From Candidatus Omnitrophota bacterium (GTDB taxonomy: Bacteria; Omnitrophota; Omnitrophia; Omnitrophales; Aquincolibacteriaceae): a DNA stretch of 44,773 nt. The stretch lies in contig JACPXK010000017.1 in the NCBI GenBank assembly GCA_016196565.1, positions 1 through 44,773 of the forward strand. The letters are read 5' to 3'. The position numbers were made by a program, and so were the translations under genes. The notes below the pieces were generated by a model, which did not search any database, was not told where the DNA came from, and was given only the letters and a program-made list of their open reading frames with translations. Of this stretch, positions 23,818 through 31,006 are shown piece by piece; position 1 is the stretch's first letter, and each line of letters starts with the position of its first letter.

Positions 23818-23825
23818 AGTCTTCC

Positions 23826-24296
23826 TTATTTCTTCACGTATTTCATGGCATCATGCTTCGAATGCCCCGCTGTGGTGCTTACAACCGTTTGCGTGCCGTC
23901 TTCTTGCGGAACAATTTCAGTGCTGGTGGCTTCATCGACTTCTAAGCAATTGGAATAAGATTTTGCAACCGGAAATCCGTTAAAACCAGGAACCCACGAA
24001 GTTAACACGTCCAAAGCACCTGAAGTAACACGCAAGGCTGTGCAGCCTATTCCGCTTCCAAGTCCTGTTAAGGTTCCAACCAAAGGAGGTCCTTCCTGAG
24101 TGCCTTCAACCGTATGTTGAATTAAATCCACAAAACAGGTCGCAACATTAAGCAACCCCCGGCCCAGCATGCCTTGAAATTTTGTTCCGTATTTTTCGGA
24201 TTTTGCCATGGTCCAGACATCGTCTCCGGCATAGGCTTGTGAAGCGAAAAACAAAACGGACAGCAAGGCAAAGATAAAAATGCTTTTTTTCTTCAT
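23826..24296 (-). CDS. Exported TIGR04073-like (exosortase-system-associated) protein
   Basis: A 156-residue protein with a classic signal peptide (MKKKSIFIFALLSVLFFASQ to AYAG). AAGGAG lies about 9 nt before the ATG on the minus strand. The mature part has KFQGMLGRGLLNVATCFVD, then alternating Gly-rich stretches (GTLTGLGSGIGCTALRV) and DVLTSWVPGFNGFPV, which closely follow the TIGR04073 layout (GRGLxN..., Gly-rich middle, PxPxGxxP end). The C-terminal 45 residues are polar and end MKYVKK. It is a paralogue in type of the protein at 2663-3031. Function unknown; periplasmic or envelope location inferred. Confidence 0.7.
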   Translation of the reverse strand: MKKKSIFIFALLSVLFFASQAYAGDDVWTMAKSEKYGTKFQGMLGRGLLNVATCFVDLIQHTVEGTQEGPPLVGTLTGLGSGIGCTALRVTSGALDVLTSWVPGFNGFPVAKSYSNCLEVDEATSTEIVPQEDGTQTVVSTTAGHSKHDAMKYVKK

Positions 24297-24364
24297 TGAG
24301 GCGTCTCCTTTTTGGTTGCGGATGTTAGGGTGTTAATCATGATGGCGAAAACAATAATGGCTAA

Positions 24365-24393
24365 AGAATATGATATTTATACGATTGAAGCAA
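24365..24393 (-). promoter_or_regulatory. Putative promoter for the TIGR04073-like gene
   Basis: On the minus strand, TTGCTT (24388-24393), a 17-bp spacer and TATTCT (24365-24370) lie about 70 bp before the start. The match is moderate. Confidence 0.3.
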
Positions 24394-24474
24394 TATTTTT
24401 CTTTATTGTGCCATAACCTATAGGGAATAAACGAGTTAGCTTCAGGAAAGTCATATAAAAATAACTATCAATAC

Positions 24475-24503
24475 TTGACTTTATATAGTAATCATTGTAA
24501 TAT
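24475..24503 (+). promoter_or_regulatory. Strong sigma70-type promoter for the HTH-epimerase pair
   Basis: TTGACT (24475-24480), exactly 17 bp, TAATAT (24498-24503) in a very AT-rich tract. The predicted start is near 24510, giving a leader of about 54 nt. An imperfect palindrome (24512-24530) overlaps the start region and could be an operator. The rest of the 267-bp gap 24297-24563 shows only these opposed promoters. Confidence 0.65.
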
Positions 24504-24563
24504 TTCGTCTAGATTATAGTTATAACAATCAACAACATCATAAAAACAAACAGGAAAAAGACA

Positions 24564-24776
24564 ATGGAACAGCCTAAAAATGAATACCCGGTAAAAAGAC
24601 CCGAGCGCACTCAAATCATGACGCCTAAAGAAGCTGCAAAGTATCTTGGCTTCCATCTCGTCACGATTTACCGTCTTCTCAAGAAGCGTGATATTCCTGC
24701 TACCAAAATCGGCGGCCAGTGGCGCTTTAAAAAAGACGTATTGGATGCTTGGCTTTTAGAGCGGATGAGACGTTAA
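24564..24776 (+). CDS. Small helix-turn-helix DNA-binding protein, excisionase/HTH_17 type
   Basis: A 70-residue protein. After a polar N-terminal arm, the sequence MTPKEAAKYLGFHLVTIYRL followed by LKKRDIPATKIGGQWRFKKDVLDAWL is the standard MerR-like winged helix of excisionase-family proteins. AGGAAA (24552-24557) precedes the ATG by 6 nt. It stands 7 bp before a nucleotide-sugar epimerase and shares its strong promoter. No integrase or phage gene is near, so a role as a small transcription factor, possibly controlling this sugar cluster or itself, is more likely than excision. The target is unknown. Confidence 0.85.
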   Translation: MEQPKNEYPVKRPERTQIMTPKEAAKYLGFHLVTIYRLLKKRDIPATKIGGQWRFKKDVLDAWLLERMRR

Positions 24777-24783
24777 TGTTCGA

Positions 24784-25797
24784 ATGAGTTATTGGCGCGA
24801 CAAAAAAGTGCTTGTGACCGGCGGCGCCGGATTTATCGGGTCCTATTTATGCGAACTTCTAGTTCAGGAAGGCGCCGAAGTCACGGTGGCGGATAATCTC
24901 GTCCGCGGCACGAAAGACCGTCTTGATTCCATTCTCGATAAAGTCCATTTAAAAACGGCCAATCTTTACGATTTCCGCAATTGCCTCAAAGTTTGCCAGG
25001 GCCAACAAGTGGTTCTGAGTCTTGCCGCCAAAGTCACGGGCATTGAATACAACCGGTTTAATATGGCCGATATGTTTGAATCCAATATGACATTACAAAT
25101 AAATGTCCTGCGCGCGGCCCATGAATCGGGCATCAAACGTTTTTTACAAGTGAGTACGGCCTGTATTTATCCTCATGACGCCAAGGTGCCGACGCCTGAA
25201 TCCGAAGGGGATCGCGGGACGCCGGAACCCACCAATGAAGGCTATGGATGGGCTAAGCGTATGGGAGAAAAGTTGGCACTTTATTATGTGCGCGAAAAAG
25301 GGATGGAAGTAAAAATCGCAAGACCGTTTAACGCTTATGGCCCCCGCGACCATTATGATGAAGCCACCTCTCATGTCATTCCCGCTTTGATCAAACGTGT
25401 TTTAGACGGAGAAGATCCGGTTGCCATTTGGGGATCGGGAAATCAATCGCGGGCTTTTGTGCATGCCAAAGATTTCGCGCGCGGATTGATGCTCGTGGCA
25501 GAAAAGGCGCCTGCCGGCGTTCCCATCAATGTAGGGCATGATCAGGAAGTCACGATCAAAGAACTTTTCGCCATCATCTGCAAAGTCATTGGCAAAACTC
25601 CCAAACCGAAATTCGACACCTCAAAACCGGACGGTTATCCTCGCCGTGCGGCCGACACAACGCTCCTTCGTAAATACACCGGATTCGTTCCCTCGATTTC
25701 GCTCGAAGAAGGAATCAGAGAAATGGTCGAAGCTCTGCGGCCCTCTCCCTTTAATTCCAAAAAATCAAGCTCTACAAAAGTTGCTGCAAAAAGATAA
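24784..25797 (+). CDS. NAD-dependent nucleotide-sugar epimerase/dehydratase (GDP-fucose-synthase-like)
   Basis: A 337-residue extended short-chain dehydrogenase. The Rossmann motif TGGAGFIG is near residue 12, VSTACIYP carries the catalytic Ser/Thr region, and GYGWAKRMGE holds the Tyr-x3-Lys pair. RPFNAYGPRDHYDEATSHVI, WGSGNQSRAFVHAKD and KPDGYPRRAADTTLL are substrate-side blocks most like GDP-L-fucose synthase/WcaG relatives. The C-terminus is Ser/Lys-rich and dispensable-looking. Probable role is making a sugar nucleotide for surface glycans; exact substrate unresolved. A second epimerase at 35980-36972 has a related but distinct sequence. Confidence 0.85.
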   Translation: MSYWRDKKVLVTGGAGFIGSYLCELLVQEGAEVTVADNLVRGTKDRLDSILDKVHLKTANLYDFRNCLKVCQGQQVVLSLAAKVTGIEYNRFNMADMFESNMTLQINVLRAAHESGIKRFLQVSTACIYPHDAKVPTPESEGDRGTPEPTNEGYGWAKRMGEKLALYYVREKGMEVKIARPFNAYGPRDHYDEATSHVIPALIKRVLDGEDPVAIWGSGNQSRAFVHAKDFARGLMLVAEKAPAGVPINVGHDQEVTIKELFAIICKVIGKTPKPKFDTSKPDGYPRRAADTTLLRKYTGFVPSISLEEGIREMVEALRPSPFNSKKSSSTKVAAKR

Positions 25798-25816
25798 AAA
25801 ATCTCGCTAGAGCCTC

Positions 25817-25829
25817 CGCTCAGGATGAC
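25817..25829. repeat. Half REP-like element supplying the ygfZ stop
   Basis: CGCTCAGGATGAC matches the right arm of the element at 2580-2640. On the minus strand it reads GTCATCCTGAGCG, and the TGA within it (25820-25822) terminates ygfZ. The left arm is absent, so it is a partial or decayed copy. Confidence 0.6.
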
Positions 25830-26833
25830 AGAGTCAAAGGTATAAAAGGAAGGCGCGTAATCTTTGCTTTTAAGGTGCCTTGAGAGGATTGAATCGTGAC
25901 GGGAATTTCGCGGTCAAAAAATCCTTTTTGAAGATAAGCCAGGGCAATTCCTTTTTGAAGTGTAGGAGAAAAAACGGCGCTTGTGATCCACCCGATTTCT
26001 TTATCTTCGTTATAGACTTTATCTTTTCCGAACGGCACGGGGCCTTTTTCGAAAATAAGGCCGGTCATTTTTTTTGTATGTCCTCCGTACGTTTTCATTC
26101 TCGCAACCACCTCTTGTCCGGGATAACAGCCTTTGGTTTCGCTCGAGGAGAGATCCTCGAGGCCTGTTTCCGGCAAAGCGATTTGATCATCCACATCAAT
26201 GCCGTAACGCAAAATGCCGGTTTCAATCCGAAAAATTTCCCAAGCCTCCGAACCGATAAAAATCAAACCATAAGATTTCCCAAAGTCTAAAAGAGAGCGA
26301 ATCATTTTTGCCGCAGCTTTCTTTTCGATGAGAAAATCAAAACCGGATTGGCCGCGCATCACGTAACGAATTGCCATGAGCTGATTTTCCCCAAACTTAA
26401 TTTCGCGATTTCCGAAAGGAGGCAAAAACTTCAAGGAGGCGTGACCGAATGATTCTACACAAAGGCCGGCTTTGGGGCCGCGCAAGGCAAGCAAAGAAAA
26501 TTTTTCTGTGACATCTTCAAGCCTAACATCTTCCGTGATTAAAAATTCGTCTAAGAGACCGATAAGTTTTTGTGCTTCATGATCTTTGGTGATAAGCAGG
26601 ATATGATTCTGCAGGACATAGACAGCCATCATGGCAAGCACTTTTCCTGCGGCCGAAAGAAACGCGGCATACGTTCCTTCTCCGGGTTTTAGGCTTTCGA
26701 TATCCTGACTCAGCATACGATGAAGAAAATTTACGCGGTCTTCACCCTTGACCATGATTTGGCTGCACCAGGGTTTTTGAATCAGCGCAGCATGATTTCG
26801 AATTGCCGCATATTCGGAAATAACATTAGGCAT
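25820..26833 (-). CDS. ygfZ: YgfZ/GcvT-family folate-binding protein
   Basis: The start is the ATG at 26833 (MPNVISEYAAIRNHAAL), overlapping the mutY stop by 8 nt; longer upstream readings lie in the mutY frame. The 337-residue product has the GcvT-like domain (GEDRVNFLHRMLSQDIESL) and the family signature KGCYPGQEVVARMKTYGG with its invariant Cys. A C-terminal barrel (GKDKVYNEDKEIGWITSAVF) follows. YgfZ proteins bind tetrahydrofolate and support Fe-S cluster enzymes and tRNA modification. The pairing with mutY, an Fe-S glycosylase, is fitting. The last residues (LTLSS) and the stop read into a partial REP element. Confidence 0.9.
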   Translation of the reverse strand: MPNVISEYAAIRNHAALIQKPWCSQIMVKGEDRVNFLHRMLSQDIESLKPGEGTYAAFLSAAGKVLAMMAVYVLQNHILLITKDHEAQKLIGLLDEFLITEDVRLEDVTEKFSLLALRGPKAGLCVESFGHASLKFLPPFGNREIKFGENQLMAIRYVMRGQSGFDFLIEKKAAAKMIRSLLDFGKSYGLIFIGSEAWEIFRIETGILRYGIDVDDQIALPETGLEDLSSSETKGCYPGQEVVARMKTYGGHTKKMTGLIFEKGPVPFGKDKVYNEDKEIGWITSAVFSPTLQKGIALAYLQKGFFDREIPVTIQSSQGTLKAKITRLPFIPLTLSS

Positions 26834-27875
26834 GATTTTGCAAGATTTCTTGGGCGATTTTTTGATGAGGAGAGGGAAGGGCGAGTTTTTCAAGATCGGA
26901 AATTTTTATCCACCGGTTCGCGCTGTCATTGCTTCGCTCACTTCGTTCGCTCGCAATGACAGCTTCAAACACATCCAAACGAACACGGTATTTAGTGAAT
27001 CCATGAAAAAGGGTGAAGCGGCGCGCAAGGTCGTCAGGTTGTAGAAGGAATTTTTTTGCCAGGGATTTTTTATCTTTATCGAAAGGAAACATCCAAAGTC
27101 CACCCCATCTTTCATGTCTCTGCTGTTTTTTGACAAGCACCTTGCCGTTACGTCGCAGGATTAAGGCCGCGGTCCTCATTTTTTCAAGAATCTCTTTTTG
27201 TTTTTTGACGGGGAAATCCGTTTGGCGTTTCATTTTATGGGCCGCGCATAATTTCGCCACCGGGCAAAGAGTGCATTTCGGATTTTCGGGAAGACAAATC
27301 GTGGCTCCGAGTTCCATCATGGCTTGATTAAAATCGCCCGGATGATTTTCCGGCGTTAACCCTCCGGCGATTTCCCAAAGAGCTTCCAAAGTTTTTCCGG
27401 AAGCAATATCTCCAGAATACGCCTTAAATCTCGTGAGGACACGAATGACATTTCCATCCAGCACCGGAGTTTTTTCGCCAAAAGCAATGCTGGCAATAGC
27501 GCCTGCCGTATAACGGCCGATGCCGGGAAGTTTTCGAAGTTCTTCCGCCGTTTGAGGTAATTGGCCGCCGTGATTTTTAACCAGAATTTTCGCTGTTCCG
27601 TGAAGCATGCGGGCACGCCGGTAATAGCCAAGGCCGGCCCAATATTTCATAACTTCATGCCCAGAGGCGCGCTCAAGGGAAGAAACATTGGGAAAGCGTT
27701 TAATCCATTTTTGATAATAAGCCGTAACCGTTCTAACCTGGGTTTGCTGAAGCATGATTTCGGAAATCCATATTTTATAAGGATCATCCGTTTTGCGCCA
27801 CGGCAGGTCTCTGGCATGAAGGCGGTACCACGCCAGAAGAAGATTTTGAAAGCGTAGAATATCCCGGCTTTGCAT
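26826..27875 (-). CDS. mutY: A/G-specific adenine DNA glycosylase
   Basis: I prefer the ATG at 27875 because AAAGG lies 8 nt upstream; an ATG at 27917 would overlap the preceding gene more. Motifs are SEIMLQQTQV with catalytic Glu, helix-hairpin-helix LPGIGRYTAGAIASIAFG, VLDGNVIRVLTR with catalytic Asp, and the 4Fe-4S ligands Cys194-x6-Cys201-x2-Cys204-x5-Cys210. A NUDIX-like 8-oxoG recognition domain follows (AALILRRNGKVLVKKQQ, RHERWGGLWMFP). It removes adenine opposite 8-oxoguanine. Residues 305-318 (AVIASERSERSNDS) are encoded by a 42-bp palindromic element inserted in frame in the NUDIX domain. The protein remains full length. Confidence 0.95.
   Translation of the reverse strand: MQSRDILRFQNLLLAWYRLHARDLPWRKTDDPYKIWISEIMLQQTQVRTVTAYYQKWIKRFPNVSSLERASGHEVMKYWAGLGYYRRARMLHGTAKILVKNHGGQLPQTAEELRKLPGIGRYTAGAIASIAFGEKTPVLDGNVIRVLTRFKAYSGDIASGKTLEALWEIAGGLTPENHPGDFNQAMMELGATICLPENPKCTLCPVAKLCAAHKMKRQTDFPVKKQKEILEKMRTAALILRRNGKVLVKKQQRHERWGGLWMFPFDKDKKSLAKKFLLQPDDLARRFTLFHGFTKYRVRLDVFEAVIASERSERSNDSANRWIKISDLEKLALPSPHQKIAQEILQNHA
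26922..26963. repeat. 42-bp palindromic element inserted in frame in mutY
   Basis: Perfect 11-bp arms GCTGTCATTGC (26922-26932) and GCAATGACAGC (26953-26963) surround a 20-bp TTCGCTC-rich interior. The length is a multiple of three and it contributes 14 residues to MutY. The core arms match the element at 4-80, while the outer three bases differ yet stay complementary within each copy. Confidence 0.85.
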
Positions 27876-27903
27876 GGGCCAAACCTTTAATTTTAGGATT
27901 TGT

Positions 27904-28641
27904 TTAACGCCAAGCACAAATAAAAATGGAACCTGCCAATTCTCTGACGAGGGGAATTTTCTCTAAAACTTGTCCTAATGCTTTGACGAACGGGATCATA
28001 GGAGCTGGTGTCCACGGGTGAAGCCAATCAAAAGGCGTGATTTCGATTTTAGAAAAACCGGCTTTTTTTAATTTAGAAGCCAGCGGAAACCGGATGTAAG
28101 CGGTTTCGTCCGGGCTGTCCCCAAGAGCCTTTTTAAGCCAAGGGATATTTTTTTGCAGCAATATTTGTGGATTCAGCATGTTCGGCTCGCTGAAGCACAT
28201 CACGCCGCCGGGTTTAAGCAACCGGTAGATTTTATTCACGCAGAAATCGATATCAAGATGATGAAGAATAGAGCATCCGACCACCGCATCAAAAGACCCG
28301 TCGTCGGGAAGATCTTCAAAACCTTTATGAATAAAATGGACATTTTCAGCCGAACACCTTTGCCTTGCGCGTTCAAGGAGTTCTGCCGAAATATCGACCG
28401 CATGAATTTGAGCGCCGCTTTTTGCAAATTCCTGGGAGAAAAGCCCCGTACCGCAGCCAATCTCAAGAACCTTTTTGGGAGGTTTTAAATCAGCTTTTTC
28501 TATCATTAAATCCACGCGGCGGTGGAGCCGTAATCGGCCCGCGGGTGTCCCCCAACCCCAAATTACCTCGGGGTCATTCTCGGCCAAAAATTGGCCGTGT
28601 TTAATTTCAGATTGTTGGCGGAGTAAAGTATCTTTATTCAT
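27904..28641 (-). CDS. SAM-dependent methyltransferase (class I)
   Basis: The ATG at 28641 (MNKDTLLRQQSEIKHGQFLA) overlaps the preceding stop by 8 nt (ATGAATAA), indicating coupling. The 245-residue product has motif I VLEIGCGTGLFSQEFAKSG, IHAVDISAELLERARQRC (acidic SAM ribose contact), DAVVGCSILHHLD and LLKPGGVMCFSEPN. It probably methylates a small or lipid-linked substrate. It is the third methyltransferase in a minus-strand run that starts with a methyltransferase-glycosyltransferase fusion, so a role in surface glycan or lipid tailoring is likely. mutY starts 28 bp downstream. Confidence 0.85.
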   Translation of the reverse strand: MNKDTLLRQQSEIKHGQFLAENDPEVIWGWGTPAGRLRLHRRVDLMIEKADLKPPKKVLEIGCGTGLFSQEFAKSGAQIHAVDISAELLERARQRCSAENVHFIHKGFEDLPDDGSFDAVVGCSILHHLDIDFCVNKIYRLLKPGGVMCFSEPNMLNPQILLQKNIPWLKKALGDSPDETAYIRFPLASKLKKAGFSKIEITPFDWLHPWTPAPMIPFVKALGQVLEKIPLVRELAGSIFICAWR

Positions 28642-29419
28642 GGATTTTCTCGATTTCAATGAAATAAAACATTCCAAGCAAAGGATTGAGCGGTGAGATT
28701 AAAAATTCAAATCCTTTAGCGATGGGATAGGCCCATGAAGGTAACAACTGCCGCATGGTAAAGCCGCCGCTAAAAAGATAGAGAAAAGGGGTGTGAGCTG
28801 TCATTTTTTTTAATCGCAAAGCGGGGATTTCTTGTTCGATTTTTTTACGATCGCGAACGAAAAAAATCCAGGGCAAAGCGATATTGGCACTGGAAAGGCG
28901 GCCTTTGCCTTTAAGCTGCCATCCGCCATTCAAATCAAAATCTTCATGATGAAAGTTTTGATAAATGATGCGGCCCCAAAAAGTGTTTGCGGGCTCTATC
29001 ATGACAATTCTTCCGCCCGGTTTTAAACAGCGGTTTAACTCTTTTAAGGCGGCCAAACCATCCGGCAGATGATGAAAGACGTCAATCAAGAAAAAAACGT
29101 CAACCGACCGGTCTTCGAAAGGCATATTGACCGCTGAAAAACAGCGGTCAACATGCGGAAGGTCGACCACATCTGAGGTGACCACATGAGGGATGAACTC
29201 TTTGATAAATCCGGCGCCGCTTCCGATATCGACGCAAAATTTTGATTCGATGTCAGGAACTGAATTTTTGATCATGCGGTAAAAATCGGCATAGAGCTCA
29301 CGCAAAAAAGGTTTTTTTTGAATGATTTGCCGGTGCAGAACCGTTGTTTCCGCGGAGTCTGAATCACGAACCGTTTTCGATTCGGGAAGGCGCAGAAAAT
29401 CGAGAAGTTGGGGCATCAT
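28634..29419 (-). CDS. SAM-dependent methyltransferase (class I)
   Basis: The start is the first of two adjacent ATGs (29419 or 29416), overlapping the upstream TGA in an ATGA arrangement. The 261-residue protein has CVDIGSGAGFIKEFIP as motif I, VTSDVVDLPHVD, VDVFFLIDVFHHLPDGLAAL and LKPGGRIVMIEPANTFWGRI. The C-terminal half has hydrophobic stretches (LLPSWAYPIAKGFEFLISPL), suggesting membrane-lipid contact. Similar proteins sit with polyprenyl-phosphate glycosyltransferases. Substrate unknown; a lipid-linked sugar is a reasonable guess from the neighbour at 29416. Confidence 0.85.
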   Translation of the reverse strand: MMPQLLDFLRLPESKTVRDSDSAETTVLHRQIIQKKPFLRELYADFYRMIKNSVPDIESKFCVDIGSGAGFIKEFIPHVVTSDVVDLPHVDRCFSAVNMPFEDRSVDVFFLIDVFHHLPDGLAALKELNRCLKPGGRIVMIEPANTFWGRIIYQNFHHEDFDLNGGWQLKGKGRLSSANIALPWIFFVRDRKKIEQEIPALRLKKMTAHTPFLYLFSGGFTMRQLLPSWAYPIAKGFEFLISPLNPLLGMFYFIEIEKIHE

Positions 29420-30858
29420 GCAAATTTGAGTTTTTTCATGGCCACCCAGCACATTTTTAAAAGAAGCCAGCCGTGGGCAAAACGCCGGATTTTGGTGATG
29501 CCGTAAGCACGGTCCTTGTACCGTATGGGGAGCTCAATAATTTTTAAATTTTGTCTTGAAGCGCCGAAAATAAGATCGAAATCTCCGAAAGGATCAAAAT
29601 CCCCGAAATAAGAACGGCCTTCTTTGATTTTTTCATAACTTTTGCGCAGCAATACTTTGGTGCCGCAAAGCGTGTCCGTAAACCGGGCATCCAGCAAATA
29701 ACTGAACGCAAGCCCGAAAAATTTATTTCCCAGTAAATTAAGAAATCGCATGGCTTCTTTTTCCATAGGATAAACAAGCCTTGTACCGATGATAAGATCA
29801 CCTTTTCCTTCTCCGAGGGCTTGGAAAAATTTGGGAAGATCTTCCGGGGGAACCGTCAAATCGGCATCGAGAATCATAAACACATCGCCTGTGGCGCCGT
29901 CAAAACCTTTGCGCAACGCGTCATTTTTGCCTTTAGCCTCTCCCTGATGAATTAAACGGATGGATCGATCGGGATATTGTTGTTGAAGGCGCTGGATTTC
30001 TTCGACCGTTCCGTCTGTGGAATTTCCGTCGACAAAAATGAGCTCGGTGGCGGAACCCATGAAAGGAGTGCGTAGAACGGCATCTTCAATATTGCCCCGT
30101 TCGTTGCGGCAGGGGATGACAACACTGCAATTAAATTTTTCCGCCTGGGGCAGGGAACCGATAGGTTTGGCAATGAGCCATTGGACAAGGCAAAGATTCC
30201 GTATGCCGGGAAGTTTGGCGATGAAACGATTCAAAAAGGTGGAAAGAAAAGGAATTTTTAGCGGTACGAGAAGCCGGTGCCCTTTTTTGACCACTTCGAA
30301 ACCGGATAAATAAAGAAGATTTTGAATGTCTTTTAAAGGAAGCCAGTTTGCCATGGGTTCCGGCATTTTTAGACCGGCGAGTTCCGCAAGCTTTAATAAA
30401 GGTTCCCATAAATAATTGTAATAAGTAATAATAATTCTGCTGTCGATGGTGGTCACGTGCCGGAGTTCAGTAAACGCCTTTTGAACATCAGAGAAAAAGC
30501 CGATCGTATCGGAAAGAATGACCTTATCGTAAGTTTTTCCCTTGGGAAGGTCTTCTGCCCTGCCGATTTTCCATTCCACATGAGAATATTTTTGGCGGGC
30601 GATCCGAATCATTTCCTCGCTGATATCAAGGCCGGTTGCCGATTGAGAGTCCAGAGAACCGAGCAAATTCCCGATGCCGCAGCCGATATGAAGAATATGA
30701 TCGGAAGGAAGGATATTGGAAGCGACAAAGGCGCTTATGTCATCATGATAATATTGGTTTTTACGGATCCAGACTTCCCGCTGGGACGCGATGGCGTTAT
30801 GGAAGTTTTTGATCCGCGACGACAATTCGCTGATCGGCTCGGCATTTACAGTTTGCAT
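29416..30858 (-). CDS. Bifunctional methyltransferase - family 2 glycosyltransferase (DPM1-like)
   Basis: A 480-residue fusion. Residues about 50-160 form a class I methyltransferase (ILHIGCGIGNLLGSL, ATGLDISEEMIRIARQKY). Residues about 245-480 form a GT2 domain: CSVVIPCRNERGNIEDAVL, LIFVDGNSTDGTVEEI, FMILDADLTVPPEDL with the metal-binding DAD, DTLCGTKVLLRKSYE and a terminal DRAYGITKI block. It resembles dolichyl/polyprenyl-phosphate mannose synthases. AGGAGG lies about 13 nt before the ATG, a long but workable spacing. It heads a three-gene minus-strand operon with overlapping ends. Likely role: synthesis and methylation of lipid-linked sugars at the inner membrane. Confidence 0.9.
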   Translation of the reverse strand: MQTVNAEPISELSSRIKNFHNAIASQREVWIRKNQYYHDDISAFVASNILPSDHILHIGCGIGNLLGSLDSQSATGLDISEEMIRIARQKYSHVEWKIGRAEDLPKGKTYDKVILSDTIGFFSDVQKAFTELRHVTTIDSRIIITYYNYLWEPLLKLAELAGLKMPEPMANWLPLKDIQNLLYLSGFEVVKKGHRLLVPLKIPFLSTFLNRFIAKLPGIRNLCLVQWLIAKPIGSLPQAEKFNCSVVIPCRNERGNIEDAVLRTPFMGSATELIFVDGNSTDGTVEEIQRLQQQYPDRSIRLIHQGEAKGKNDALRKGFDGATGDVFMILDADLTVPPEDLPKFFQALGEGKGDLIIGTRLVYPMEKEAMRFLNLLGNKFFGLAFSYLLDARFTDTLCGTKVLLRKSYEKIKEGRSYFGDFDPFGDFDLIFGASRQNLKIIELPIRYKDRAYGITKIRRFAHGWLLLKMCWVAMKKLKFA

Positions 30859-30990
30859 GAAGAGATTGAGGCCTCCTTGAAAAGAGCCACAGTCTACCTT
30901 AAATCATAAGATTTGTGAATAAGTTGTATGGTGCCGGGGGCGGCCGTCGTTTTGTCTGATTTATTCCTAGATTTACCGGGCGTTGTTTTC

Positions 30991-30996
30991 TATAAT
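30991..30996 (+). promoter_or_regulatory. Consensus -10 box ahead of the membrane glycosyltransferase-like gene
   Basis: An exact TATAAT lies 10 nt before the ATG at 31007, so a start 6-8 bp after the box would leave a leader of only a few nt. The best -35 at 17 bp (TAGATT, 30968-30973) is poor. Confidence 0.35.
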
Positions 30997-31006
30997 CAAC
31001 CGCTTT

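Noticed and set aside
24564..24776. Prophage or integrative element signalled by the excisionase-like gene
   Set aside because: No integrase, attachment-site repeat or phage gene occurs nearby, and it is tightly linked to a sugar epimerase.
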